A DNA stretch of 64,000 bases from Plectrocnemia conspersa (GCA_009617715.1 VTFK01000282.1:308310-372309), one strand, 5' to 3'; shown: positions 36,640-49,184, counted from the first letter of the stretch. Notes: generated by a model from the letters alone, not told the origin. A program made the numbers and translations.

Positions 36640-38880
36640 TAAGTTAAACGATATAACTATTAATGATTTATTCCTTTCTAATACCTATCTCAATGTTCGT
36701 AGCATTATAAACAAAATTAAGAGATATACAATATATGATTATAAATTAAACACATTACGGTGGTGAATAATATTTTTTTAATATAATAAGTTATCGATCT
36801 GTCTTTGTATCAAGATTTAAAAGAGGTGGAGGAGTTTGCTTTTATATAAAAATAATATTAATTATAATATTATTAATGAAGATAATAATTACTTATTCAC
36901 TACCCTCGGAATCGAGAGCACAGGTATAGATCGATCGCCGTTAAATATTTACATTGCTTATAAAGCTCCAAATTGTGTACATAATGATTTTTTAGCTATA
37001 ATAAAAAATATGGTAAATAATATAAAGGAAAAAGTATAATTTTAGGAGATTTCAACATAGAGAAACAAAAAATATTAGTGATCATATAACAATAATACAA
37101 TTTTATAATTTTTACATCTTAAACAAGCATTAGCACTAATACCAATATTATGTCAAATTGGAATTAAATAAAAAAAAAAAGTGATCATAATAGAATGTCT
37201 ATCATCATGAACCAGTTAAGGAGATATGTAAAGCTAACTATAAAATACAAATTTTGAATTATTTGAAAATATCAATGAAGGCTTTAATAACTTCATAAAT
37301 AAAATAAAAAACGCTACAAATAAAATTAAATATAAAACCTTAACAAAAATATGAGCAACATTCCATGGTTTGATGAACATCTAAATAACCTGATTAAAAA
37401 TATAAATATTTGTCATCACAAATGCAAGCTAAAACCTAGTATTATCTTAGCCCAGAAAAAAACCTTATATAAAAAGCTTATCGAAAAAAAATAGCAGATT
37501 ACTGTGATAAAATGTTTATTAATGTAAATTTAAAATATAGAAAAATATTAAAGTAATTATCAAAAATACTCTAGAAAATAAAAATTAAAAAATGTTATTC
37601 TAAATATTAATAGAGATTTGATTACAGTTAAAAAAAAATATTAGCCAATGAATTTAATAAACATTTCATATTATTAAGAATATTTCGGTCAGATAAAACA
37701 CAGATAAACATTGCTGATATACATACAAATATGGCTCAAGCTAACAGAACTATTTATTTTCACCAAATTAAATTATAGTATGTCATAAGATATACAAATA
37801 AATTAAAAAATATCTCAGTGCCTGGTACTAATAGCATAATAGTTAAACTTATTGCTATTATTATAAAAAAATAATTCAACAAATGTTTGAAAATAGAAAT
37901 ATTCCCCGATTTTCTAACAATTTTATCATTTCTAACAAAAAATGTTTAATCAATTCAAGTAAATAAAATAAATTATTTTTTAAGAATCATAAATTTTGTA
38001 TTACATTTACAATACGGATTTAGAAATATGCAGCTTTTGATTTAATTAATGAAATACAATAAAACTTTAACGATAAAAATTAAACTTCGGAATTATTTTT
38101 GACACAGTAGACCATAACATATTATTAAAGAAATAGTAAAATCAACGCTAAATTTATTAAAAAGTTATTTAAATAATAGACAACAAGTAGTTATAATAAA
38201 TGGTACACAGAGCTAATGTGAAGTGGTCAACCGTGTAATTCCACAGGGTTCTATTTTGGGACCTTTATTATTTAATCTATAAATAAATGATTTAACCCTA
38301 TGTAAGCTTACAGGAAGGATTCAACTATATGCTTATGATAAAGTGCTAATATATAACTCCAAAACATACAAATACATGCATAGTGATTTGATCCATATAA
38401 GTGTATGAATGAGATTAAACAAATTAACAATTAATAAAAAAAAATTGTATAATACTAAATGATAATTTTGATATTACATTCACTGTAAATTATTCACTAA
38501 TTACAAAGAGTGATCATATAAAATTCTTAGGTATACTAATGAATACAAGTTTAAATTTTTATAATCATATGGACTGTATAATGAAAAAGTATTACTAATG
38601 GCAAAATTTGTGTACAAGTTTCAAAATATATTATCGTATAAAACTAGATTAAACATTTATTATGCACATATTCATAGTCATCTAACATATCTTACGTTTC
38701 GGGATATACAAGTTAATTTTAATAAAAATCACTTCAGGGCATTCAAAATAGTGCTATAAATAATGTTAAATTTGCCTTTCGATGCTCACACAAAAGACTT
38801 ATATTAAAATTAAAATTTAGCCTATAACCATTCTTCTAAAATAAGAGCTTATAATGGTAACCAAAAAAAATGCTAAAAAA
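36640..38880 (+). pseudogene. Heavily decayed non-LTR retrotransposon ORF2
   Basis: Landmarks appear in the right order despite many stops and frameshifts: NVRSIINKIK of the endonuclease start (36692); SRFKRGGGVCFYIK (about 36807-36850); LGDFNI of the endonuclease core (37042); then PQGSILGPLLFNL of the RT palm (38240-38280); YAYD where YADD is expected (38329), so a catalytic Asp is lost; FLGILMNTSLNFYNHM (about 38525); and NLPFDAHTKDL (38770) near the C-terminus. Spacing suggests large internal loss. It differs from the 20.6-kb family in the C-terminal words. Confidence 0.8.
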
Positions 38881-39334
38881 ATCGATTATAAATACTAAAT
38901 TAATATTTAGAAAAGAGATACATAAGCATTTTCTGAGAAATTTGAGACAAATTCTTTAAAATATATTGCATTTTAAATATTTATCGATTGACCAAAATCA
39001 GAAATATATTTTTAATTAATCATTAGCTACTATATACCAAATTTAAGTTTAAATATATACACAAAATACAGATGCATAGTTTGATTTTAAACCATAAAAT
39101 TTAATTTCAATAACTTTAGAACCCTAGTTATCTTATAAATAAATATTTTTCCTTCTTAACTATTGCAAAGTTTATTTATTCATTGAACGAATTGTAGTTA
39201 TTAATAGAGTGTGTTTGTATTTTTCTATTTTAATTTATTAAGCGTTATAAAATAATTACCATGCACTAAACATATATACATAATTGATGTAGTAAAAATA
39301 TTGAATATAGCGCTTCGACCCTGTAGAATATCAA

Positions 39335-39765
39335 CCCTTTAATTTTCGTAAAATTGGACCGCATAAAAAATTACGACTTTCCCGGTAATGTTTTCATGTG
39401 CTCGCGGCCTACACGCGTATGTTAATTAATTAATTAATGAATACATCTACACACACAATATACGCAAGCGAAAGCTTGTATTTCCAGGTAGAAAATCGGG
39501 CTTGTTCATCGCTTCGGAAATCTGAAACAATGCGTTCAATCCCCGGCCGTAACTCTTTTTTCCAAGAAGAAATAACATGTACACGGGGAAACGTGTAGGA
39601 AAAAATGGAATGAAATGAAAACGGACGAATATATCATGTAATGGGGGAGAAAACCGATTTTATGGCTGCGGGCCACATATTTCAGAGAGCGCAGACTTTA
39701 TTGATGTATGAAAATTCTGCAAATGTACGTGTATAAATTTGTAGACATGAATAAGGTCGTTAGGG
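39335..39765. other. GC-richer island with TAAT tract
   Basis: attaattaattaattaat-type sequence at 39421-39440 offers repeated homeodomain core sites inside a GC-richer context (ctcgcggcctacacgcg upstream, ccccggccgtaac at 39541). No coding frame. Enhancer-like composition is an inference. Confidence 0.35.
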
Positions 39766-39769
39766 CTTT

Positions 39770-41150
39770 GAATATTTTAGGCGAGATGTCGTCGAGGATG
39801 TTGTAATAAAGGGCGACAACTCGATAACCAATTCGTACAATTGCATTATAATAATAATGAAAAAATCTTGAACGTATTGCCGTAAAAAATATGGCTTTTG
39901 AAAACCATAGTATAGCTTATTTTTATAAATAAATATGTCTTTCAAGTATCAAAAGTAGATATACTACATATTATAGTAAAGAAACAGATTTATACATATA
40001 CATATATTATTTGTATGTATTGCATAATATTCAAATTTTGTAAGAAAATTTAAATTTTACTTTCGATAAACTTTGCAATTGCTTTACAATTTTTATTATA
40101 TTTTATAACTTTTTAACCAACCAAAATGCTGGGCTTTGTTCTCCGCTGTTATTATCAATTAAGAAACTCGAGGCCACTGTGTGTCTTATATAATCTCTAA
40201 ATACGCAATATTCTACCGCATTCATACTTCAGGGAATACAATTACTACCCATTGTCATTTTCCAGCAAATTATAACAACTTATGCTGAGATACGCATACC
40301 TAAGGTTGCAATGACATGTATTTCTAAATAACATTTTTTAAAGCTACTACTAATGATTTTACAATAAATATCTAAAAGAACAGTGCAATTTAATTACCAG
40401 AACTTTATTAAAACTATTTAATTTAACCTTAACACTAGAGATATTTTTTCATATAGGCACTCGCAGTTGATAAGCACGTTATAATTTTTATTAAATTTTA
40501 ATTAAATACTGTATTACAATATGTTTATAATAATGTTATTTGATCTGTATATTATTATGTTTCTTTAATTGAAAAGCACATTAGCGATACATATGTGCAT
40601 ATATTTAAAAAATAATAGATAAATTAATTTATATGTGGTAATATCAAATTCTTTGACCATGAGTCAAAAAGTCACTGACCGTTTTTGAAAAATATACTGA
40701 TTATTTATTACAAAATAAATGAACGTTTATAATTAAAAATCTGACTGTCTTATTTGTTATGATCGGAGACCAGACCCTTAAAAGGCCTGTTTTATTACGA
40801 CTACGACCTGCAAAACCGGCCTAAGTAATTTTACATCGTAATAATATAATGGATAATTAATCAAGTCTCATTCTTAACAAAAACTTCAAGAAAATAATTT
40901 CTAGATAAAAAAAAATATTTTCCCAACTGTAGAATGTTAGCTTTTAACTTAGATATGTATTTCTGCGGCAAACTCCAGAATTTAATTAGCATGATGCTAT
41001 TTGTATAAATACCAAATTGAATTTGATATATTGACTTTTGGTATTTTTGCGAGAATAACTTAATGAAAATTAAAAAATAATAATCGACCGTATAACATAT
41101 ATTTTTTATTATCATTGATAATAAAATAGTAAGTAAATAGGCTCAGCAAT
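39770..41150. other. AT-rich sequence, nothing recognised
   Basis: Minus-strand frames of 61 and 84 codons (39760-39945, 40861-41115) are A/T-driven. A small GC-richer patch at 40755-40825 has the palindrome-like aaaaggccttt-type word but no further structure. Confidence 0.45.
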
Positions 41151-41155
41151 CGAAA

Positions 41156-41441
41156 GGATAACACAGTGGCGTAGCTATGGTGGGGCGGAGGGGGCGGGCC
41201 GCCCCGGGCGGCACTTGCTTGGGGGCGGCATATTCGCAATGGGATCGTCCAGTGTGGTTCTTAACCCTGAATGCACTAAAACATATATAAATCCACGAAT
41301 AACAAGAGCTTAATAATAACCAATTTATTATTTTAAGAAATGCTGATTTTATAATCCTGCAAAAAATATATGGGGGGGGGGGCGGCAATTTTAAAAATCG
41401 CCCTGGGCGGCACATACCCTAGCTACGCCACTGGGATAACA
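41156..41441. mobile_element. hAT-type MITE with 8-bp target duplication
   Basis: The element spans 41164-41433 (270 bp). Terminal inverted repeats begin cagtggcgtagctatggt and end accctagctacgccactg, 17 of 18 matching, with a further GC-rich semi-repeat (gggcggcac/gcggcacat) just inside. The target duplication ggataaca is perfect at 41156-41163 and 41434-41441. Eight-base duplications and CAGTGGCG-type ends are features of the hAT superfamily. There is no transposase, so it is non-autonomous. The 90-codon minus frame inside it is not a gene. Confidence 0.92.
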
Positions 41442-42776
41442 TATATTATACAGTACCAGACATATTTATTTCGCAGCAATAAGAAAAAAAGCTAAAGTAA
41501 AGGTTAGAGATTCTCGCATCAGAATCTTATTTAGCCTTTAAAAAAATAGTTATATGATTATTTATACTATATAAATTAATTTTAATATAGTCTAAAATAT
41601 TAATATACACGCAGTTGGCGCCTTAGTCTAACGGTTCCTAATAATGATATAAGAAAATATTTTTTTACTTATTTTTCTCACTTTTTTTGCACCTGGATCT
41701 TACAGAATTTCCACTATACTATACAGTTCGAAAACATGCAAAACAGTATATTAAAGTATGGAATGTACTGCACATTTTTACTGAAAAACATGACATTTAT
41801 ATTTCGCTGTGGTCAGATCGCGTGACCGTAGCTCACTGACTGGTGTGTTACTCATGGGATTTTTTTCAGTTTTAATTAAAAGGCATGTCCGTGTTTAGCC
41901 ACCTAGTCATCTTTGACCACTTGAGTATGATTGACAATTTCGTTAAATTATTATGCATGTTCATCGGAGTTGGCGTGGATTATAACGCTTACAAATTAAG
42001 CCGTTTGGAAAATTAATTATCGTAAAATGTGCTTGGTTAAACAGTTAAATGTTTAAACTCTGGTCACAGTAAACATTTGACGAATGGGATACTAATTAAT
42101 TCTGTAAGTGTATTAAATTTTATTTTTTTTAATATTATTAAATACTTTAAAACTATATTATTAAAAATATCTCTTATTTAGTTACTAAATATAAGATAAA
42201 ATAAAATTGAATTAAACTGAAAAGCTCAAAAAAAATATTAGCACCATTTTTGGCACCAACAATTGTTGTGTGTATTTGTGTCAAAATGTAAACTGTCATA
42301 CCGATTTCAACTAAACTTTGGGGTTTTCAAAATGAAATTTTTATAAACTACGTATGTGACAGTAAATAATATGCTTCCTCGTTATTTGGTTCTATGATAC
42401 CCAGATCACAGCGAATAAAGACTTTTTGGAAGCTTTTTAATTATTAGAGGCGTGGAAAAACGCTTTTAAGATAATTTAATATAAAACACGATTATTGTAA
42501 AACCATCTGTGGATATCTCAGTCTATGGTATATTAACTTACTTAAATAATAACATGTTTTTTTAAATAAGATAAAACACCATAGCTGGGTTGCTAAAACA
42601 AGATGCAAATGAGTAAAGGTAACCGATTAATTGATTTAACGATGCCTCCTCTCAGATTATTTACATATGTAAATTCAAGTTTATTTCGTATATATATTCA
42701 ACTGTAAATACTTTTTGTTAAAAATAACCACGATGTACTACTAAATATATTATAATTTAAAATAGATTATCGCATT

Positions 42777-42817
42777 GATTCTAATCTTTAAAAGCGTTAC
42801 TTTTAAAGATTAGAATC
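42777..42817. repeat. Perfect 18-bp hairpin, 5-nt loop
   Basis: Arms 42777-42794 and 42800-42817 are exact reverse complements around cgtta. The flanks do not pair. It is too short for a standard microRNA precursor. It may be a fold-back scar, a cruciform-prone site or a binding palindrome. Confidence 0.8.
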
Positions 42818-43272
42818 CAATAAGCTGAAGTAATATTTAATAGTAAATATTGAGCAAGATTTTCAGTAGAATTTTACCCTCAATTCTGTGTACTTGCAAA
42901 TGTAATGTGAAAATTTCCGAACTCAATTATTATAATACTTGTTATGCTGTTGGATACGTAATACAACAAGAACATGGGTATGCTATTGCGCATACTCCGC
43001 ATATGCTTTTTTTACTATACCATTTACAAGGTTAATTAGCGCAAAAGCTACGTACTGTATTTAAAACTGTTTGCAACTTTCGTGTTTTATTAGTGTGTAT
43101 ATGTATACTCGATTTTAAGTAAACATATATTATTAAATACAAAGATAAAAGCAAATTACATTTACCTAATCTCAAAGATATATATATTTGTTCCTCCTGA
43201 AATTTTTATTTTATTTATTGAAATAAATAATGAAGACAGAATTTTTACAAAAAAGCAATTTTCCAAGGAACT

Positions 43273-43324
43273 TTAAAAACAATATACTGACATACGCATA
43301 TATATGTCAGTATATTGTTTTTAA
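43273..43324. repeat. 22-bp hairpin, 8-nt loop
   Basis: Arms 43273-43294 and 43303-43324 pair perfectly over the inner 22 bp around cgcatata. The right arm reads tatgtcagtatattgttttt. It sits 460 bp from another perfect hairpin and 120 bp before an RT relic. Confidence 0.85.
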
Positions 43325-43446
43325 GAATAAGCTGCCCGCGTTTAAATTCATCCTTCAACCAATTTGAATGTACAGTAATAAACTCTAGAGATCAGCAAAT
43401 AACTCAAACAAAGAAATAATTCAAGAGGTTCTAAAATAAAATTTAA

Positions 43447-43596
43447 AGAGAGATATTGGATGCTCCATGGTATGTTCCAAACTTTATTATTCTCAAAGAA
43501 TTGATAATTAAAATTGCCAAAGAAGAAGTGAAAATTGCAAGTCGGAAATACAAGGAAAGGCTAGAGAAACATCTCAAAAAAAATTTCAATGAATAA
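43447..43596 (+). pseudogene. Non-LTR RT extreme C-terminus relic
   Basis: A 50-codon frame ending with TAA at 43594 contains LDAPWYVPN (from 43456), then KIAKEEVKIASRKYKERLEKH. This matches the C-terminal tail of jockey/CR1-like reverse transcriptases, where an APWYV block is followed by an alpha-helical YxERLxxH stretch. No palm is present, so it is a 5'-truncated old insertion. Confidence 0.75.
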
Positions 43597-44110
43597 TTTA
43601 GGGGGGATCGACTGGAAGATAAAAGAAAAAAATAATTGATTTATAGTTGTCGTGATAAATCACTGATATTCACTCACATTTAATATTATGAGTTTTGCTA
43701 AAAAGTCAAATATTTATGTGAAAGCTATTATATAGCAATTTCATTATCCATTGCATCTTTGAGAGAGTCGTAAATAAAAATCTATTTACTAATCAATTTT
43801 TTTTTTAATTCTAAAGCTATCTTGTTTATGACCAACAATTAATTTTATAAAAAAATGAAACATCATTGAAAAATATTTGCATATATATCCTGACATGATT
43901 TAATTCAACCTGAACCCTTTCTAAATTGACACTTCGAAAATAATTTAGGTTTTGAATATTCTGGTAAAATTAAAAAATATTGCACTATTTTCTTAAATTT
44001 CCTTTTAAGTCGAATCTCTACAATATTTGAAACAGAGCAAGGTGAACTAAATTAATAAAAATTAATTATAATATAATAATTAGCTATTTTATATAAAATT
44101 ATAAACTCAC

Positions 44111-44150
44111 CTAAGATATTAAACTTCGCTTTGACTTCTTCGCGCAAATT
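44111..44150 (-). CDS. Candidate 40-nt internal coding exon, gene unknown
   Basis: On the minus strand, the acceptor cttattttcttttttacag is a strong pyrimidine tract and ends at 44151. The exon is followed by the consensus donor TTAG/GTGAGT (44110-44105). Composition jumps inside the exon. Only one of three frames is free of stops. It reads NLREEVKAKFNIL and leaves one base over. That frame starts in phase 0, which fits the candidate first exon 48311-48394 across a 4.16-kb intron. I do not recognise the protein; the segment looks helical and charged. Splice signals are seen directly. That the exon is used is inferred. Confidence 0.5.
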
Positions 44151-44219
44151 CTGTAAAAAAGAAAATAAGAAAATTTAATTAAAAATATACAAAACCACAA
44201 TTTTACCATTATGTCTATT

Positions 44220-44665
44220 GAATAAATAGTCTAATTTTTAATTAAATTTCGCCACAGAACGGATTTTTTTATACTTAATAAACGAGTCGGAATAACATTT
44301 TCCCTTAAAGCCAGGGTCGTTATTTATCGACGGTTCATTGAAAGCGCAGTTCAAAGGGCGTGTACGGTCGCTCGCAGGGGTACACCAAAGGCTTTTATAA
44401 ATATGAAGGATTAATTGTTAGCCCTCTCTTCTTTGTCGATATGTTTTGGGGTCTATCCTGGGCTAGTTTCCATAATCCGCATATCCACGTGTGTGAAAAA
44501 AAATGTTCTTTGTTCAGCGACGAGCCAAAAGCTTGTGAGTCGAACGCAGAAAGGACTCATGTATTTATGTAAATGTCAGCGAAAGCCCTTAATGGATATG
44601 AGTATGTATGTGCTACACGGTGTTTACAAAATTTCGATAACGTCTCTGTTTACATTCAATGTTTG
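44220..44665. other. GC-richer island beside the microexon
   Basis: Lies just 70 bp upstream (minus sense) of the exon 44111-44150, in the intron. Raised GC with two overlapping plus-strand frames (44360-44572, 44415-44684) that have no recognisable product. Conserved intronic DNA flanking a regulated small exon is a common pattern, so a splicing-regulatory role is possible but unproven. Confidence 0.35.
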
Positions 44666-44699
44666 CGTTGAAATGTTTATTTAACAATACATTTATATT

Positions 44700-46560
44700 T
44701 GTGAATATTGAAAATATTATTGATATACGCAAAATATTTTTCTTCATGGAAAGAGTTAATGTAGTCAAAGATCAAATACTATATATATATTCTAATATGT
44801 ACGTATGTTGTATAGTAAATAATTGATATTTTTAATGCAATATTAATTTTAATTTAAACTAATAAAACAGTATTTTAAATTATATAGTAACTTAAATATG
44901 GGAACATTCTATATTTTCGAAAACAATTATAAATATTATATATAGTATGTATATATATATATATCATATACTGTTTTAGATATTTAATTAAAATAATATA
45001 TACATACGGATTTTTAATATTATTATAAAATATTTGCAAGCGTAACTTCCTAGTAACAGCTTGTGTTTCGTATTGAAAACATTTTTTAACTTTTTATAAC
45101 AAAGTGAAAGTGATTTAAGAAAATATTATTATAAAAGTTTTAATGCATGAGATTCTATATTCGACATCATATTATGCAAATATGGTTTACTTCTCTGCTC
45201 AGTTAACTATTGATTAAAAATAAATTTCCCTTTATTTACAAAAAATATCTGTTTAGCAGATTTGCCAAGAAAATAACGTATAGTCTTTTTTTTACGTAAG
45301 CATTTAATAAAAAAGCTTTAATTTATCATAAATCTCACATTTTTAACATGCAATGGTATTGATTTATTGCAGCTACAGTTAGAGTAAATAAATTAATTTA
45401 AATACAAGATTTTCCTTGTGTTTTAAATAGAAAAAAAAATTAATCTAGACAAATTACCTATTTTTTAAATGAAGTGCCTAACTGTAGCAACTGATTTAGT
45501 GATTTAAATATTAAAAAAATTAAAAGATAGATTTTTCCCACAAAAAATACTAATTGTGTTAATTATATCAAAACCAAATTTGTTGTGAAAATATCACTCC
45601 GAAGTTTGTCGAATAATGATTTAAGATAATAAAAACACAAAATAAAAACCTAATTAGTACTCTTAGAAGGTCAAGAATATGAAATAAATATATATGAATC
45701 TTCAGTTTTTTTGCTCTTCGTGTTTTTTTTCAAGTTTAAAACGTTCGAAGAAACATATAAAAAAAAATGTAATAAAGCTTAAAAATTAGAACAAAATAAA
45801 AATAGTTTTATTAAGCTATGTAATATTATATTTTTGTATGTACTAATTTAAAAGACTAATACGAATATTAAAATTCCGAATATATTCGTTCATATTTGTA
45901 ATGAAATATTTTTATTTTTTTAATTTATAAAAACACAAGAAACCGACTATTATTGTGTATTGTTCCTTAGTATTTGTGTATTAAAAGAGGTTATTTTTAA
46001 CTTAGATGTACCGCTGAATAATCTACAGCCTTTTTGCAAAATTTAAATTATTATCTTTATATTATTTATAAAATTAAATAAAGTTAAATTTTTAATTGCA
46101 GAAATTACCCATAGTTCCAAGTTAATATTTTGCACCTGTGAGCGTTCTGAATGGCTGGTATAGATATATTTTAAGTCAATACAAATAATGTGTAATATTT
46201 TGTTTAACATACTGCAGGTATTATTCAATTTGTATTCCTTATTCAATTTGTAGTTCTTCAAACTTTACGTGTATATTGGAATACTTCATCTTTTACTATT
46301 CGATATTTGACTAGTTGAAAATAACGAATATTTAGAAACTTTAGTAGCTGCACGCTACATTGAAAAATATTATTAAAAAAAAACTGATCTGCAACATTAC
46401 ACATAATATGTATTAGGTATGTCAATAATTTATAAATATATGATTTATCTGAATTGAATAAAAAAATAATGTAAAAACATTTTAAAAAATACTGCATTTT
46501 AACAAAAAAAAAATCAAAATATGACACGTGTAAAAATAGAAAGAAATTGTAAATTTAAAT
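44700..46560. other. AT-rich sequence, nothing recognised
   Basis: Simple A/T and TA stretches (44948-44965) predominate. Minus frames at 46043-46261 and 46258-46527 are A/T-driven and lack domains. Confidence 0.5.
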
Positions 46561-46639
46561 ATATATTTAAGATCTGGAACATTCACATTTTATAGCTGTT
46601 TCTAAAACGTATCTATATACTTTTAAACGATTCAATGAC

Positions 46640-46786
46640 CGTTTGAGTGCATCATGATTTGCCATAAAAAATTCTAATGAAAATGCTGACATAAAAAATA
46701 TAAAACTTTCCTTTATACCATTTATAGTTTCAGCGTTTGAGTGCTTCATGGTTTGTCATAGAGAATTTCAATGAAAATTCTAACAT
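46640..46786. repeat. Diverged 53-bp repeat pair, period 94
   Basis: 46640-46692 and 46734-46786 share cgtttgagtgc, tcatg-tttg and tgaaaat-ct-acat in register, at roughly 80 percent identity by eye. The intervening 41 bp is not clearly repeated. The 60-codon minus frame across it is not conserved between copies. Confidence 0.7.
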
Positions 46787-47129
46787 CCTCGACAAAAAAT
46801 CGAGAATCGGAGAAATGGTCCATTCCTGAATCAGCTTCTCTTTCTACCCCCAGCGGCAAATTGCACTATAAAATAGATCTGTAGTTTGTGGTGGAGTAGG
46901 GTTTTATTATTAATACATGAAAATCGAATGAGATTGGTAATTTTAGTTAAATACTACTAGCTATTAAATAATTTAAAACAGTCATTGATATTAAAAAAAA
47001 TAACAATTCAACAATATTAATTCTTACATAAAAATACATGTATCTAATTAAAAATTCTTTTTATTGTATATTATATTGCACTACAGATGCACAAACGTTC
47101 TGCAATTTCATACTGTTTACGCGGTTGCA

Positions 47130-47385
47130 TTAATAGAAATGTGGAAAAGCTCGTTTCCACGGCATGTGTATAAACACGGCGAGCGAGCAAAAAAATAAAA
47201 GTGTCTTTTTTGCACCCTTTTCATCTCAAAAGGACATTTGGTACAAGAAATGCGAGTGGCGGAAAATCACTGCGGCAAAAATGAAAACATACGCTTTCGT
47301 TTAATGAAAATTCGTTTCAGATTTGCCAATGCGTGAAACTGGTTTTTCCTCGGGCGGAAATTACACGAAGAAATTTTTATTTTAA
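47130..47385. other. GC-richer island
   Basis: Raised GC with the words cacggcgagcgagc and ggcggaaaatcactgcggc. No frame persists. Probably conserved non-coding DNA in the region upstream of exon 44111 on the minus strand. Confidence 0.3.
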
Positions 47386-48310
47386 ATTTTAATGTAGAAC
47401 ATACATTTGTGCATATTAGCATCTTTGAATGTACAAACGTTTAAACTCACATTTCATGATTTTACGAAGTAATTCAATCAGTATGGAAAATTAAATATAT
47501 AAAAATGTATCAGGTAGAGACGGCCAAGAGGCATGTTTCAAATTATCATTTAAATACGCAATAGAAACAAATTTATTTTTACATTAAAATTTAATTAAAT
47601 ATATTTTATGTCATTAATAATATTTTACCTACATATATGATGAAGCAAAGTAAAGACTAAGAGTTACATATTTAATAAATAAAAATGCCTTTTTTTCGTA
47701 TCCATGTATTTGAACATATTGGTCCAATTTGTCATATTCGAAATGAAACCCGATTTCATCCCAGAATCCTGGGATAAGCAAAAGTGTACAATATGAGAAA
47801 CCTTAGTAGACACATGCGTAAGTCATCGCAACAGTGCTTCTAAATATTTATTTATTTAACATATAGCTTTTAATAATATTTAACAGTTATATAAGAATTA
47901 AACTATTAAAATATACTTTATACATACATAGTTTATTAGCTTTTAAGTCAGCTATCCGTAGATTTTAACGATGATGATACTATGGGAGAAATGTTTGATG
48001 AATAAACATTGTTTATAAAAAAATAAGTAGAACATGAAAGAGAAGCTCCTCGCTCAAACAATATTCCTTTTAACATTATCTCGGAAATATTTATATTTGG
48101 AAAATGTTAAAAATATTTGTTCTCACAAAGGCCGCGAGCACAATGGAACACTTTTTGATTGACACTCAAAAGCGAGCTTGAAAAACGAAACTGCCGTAAG
48201 GGAGTGAGATGGAATAATAAAAAAAAAACGAAAGAAACGCCTAATTAATCCGGCCAACAATGGAAGCTTAAAAGACAAGGTAACAAAACTTTCAAAGTGA
48301 AGAAACTCAC

Positions 48311-48394
48311 CTCTTGAATATTAAAGAATATATTAATTTGTAAAGGACACCGTAGCCGCAACTTTCTAATAAGGTATTCCGCGACGATTAACAT
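48311..48394 (-). CDS. Candidate first coding exon, gene unknown
   Basis: On the minus strand an ATG at 48394-48392, preceded by an in-frame TAA 15 nt upstream, opens 28 codons. They begin MLIVAEYLIRKLRLRC and end FFNIQE, directly before a consensus donor GAG/GTGAGT (48310-48305). The exon ends in phase 0, and the next supported exon on this strand (44111-44150) is open in phase 0. The ATG context lacks a purine at -3, which is weak. Alternatively an acceptor tattag at about 48368 would make this a shorter internal exon. GC-rich sequence at 48600-48800 could be the promoter or 5' UTR. No protein family is recognised. Confidence 0.35.
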
Positions 48395-48599
48395 CAAATT
48401 TGAAAGTTAAATCGGTTGCTTCTTTTCCATCGGATTCAAAGGTAAACAATACGCTTTAATCAAATAAATTATTTAATTGGGTTATTCAATAACCTTTTAT
48501 TGTCTCAATGGTCATAGAGTAATAATTTCCCTTTTCCAAATTTTTGGTGGGCAATCTTTTGTTTGTCGCGCTGTTAATTGTCCTTTTATATACATTTCA

Positions 48600-48810
48600 A
48601 ATTTAATTTTAATTAGAAACCTTATTTTCCTACTGAGGGTCGTTGATACTTGCGCCTATCCACGATTGTTTTCCGCTTGCGTGGAAGCGGAGACTTCTTG
48701 GCGAGCTTTCACGGTAAATATTTAAACGCGAGAGCTTTTCACGGGGCGTGCTAGTGGGAAAACCGTCGTACGGTAATTAACGTTTAAAGCTAAAAGTGAT
48801 TCGCGGCTTT
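48600..48810 (-). promoter_or_regulatory. GC-richer island upstream of the candidate first exon
   Basis: Lies 200-400 bp upstream of the ATG at 48394 in minus sense, with gcgtggaagcgga and tcacggggcgtgc. It could hold a promoter or 5' UTR for that gene. No TATA box and initiator pair was identified, so this rests on position and composition only. A plus-strand 82-codon frame (48477-48725) is not accepted. Confidence 0.25.
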
Positions 48811-49184
48811 CTTTTATATTGTATATTTACCTCCGTAAAAATACCGATAATAATTTAATAGAAAACAATACTATTTACAATCAATATTATTCACAAAAAT
48901 AAGATTTCTAAATATTTGCCTTTAAAATTTTGTCTTCAATAGAAATAATATTTTATTTTGTTGTAAGGATTTTAAAAACCTGCACATACTAACGACCATT
49001 TCTAACAATAAAAACTATGTCTCGAAAATAAGGCTACACAAATTATTTTTTAATCAATGGAAGAGAGTTCTCGTGACCAAAAAATTGCAGAAAAAAAAAA
49101 TATAAATATTGCATTGATCACCTTTTCAAACTTTAATTAATCATTGGTACTGCAGATAAATACTCATACTGTATTTATTTGGAA

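Noticed and set aside
41143..41415. 90-codon minus frame
   Set aside because: Lies inside the hAT MITE; its proline and glycine runs are translations of the G-rich terminal regions.
41610..41640. tRNA A-box-like word (tagtctaacgg) at 41623-41635
   Set aside because: A perfect A box but no B box within a tRNA-like distance and no cloverleaf; at most a SINE scrap.
43165..43195. 31-nt minus-strand exon candidate between ttcag and GTAAAT
   Set aside because: The acceptor lacks a pyrimidine tract and the donor is weak, in AT-rich DNA where such pairs are common.
48477..48725. 82-codon plus-strand frame opposite the candidate first exon
   Set aside because: Starts at TTG, no domain, and better explained as the antisense of a GC-richer upstream region.
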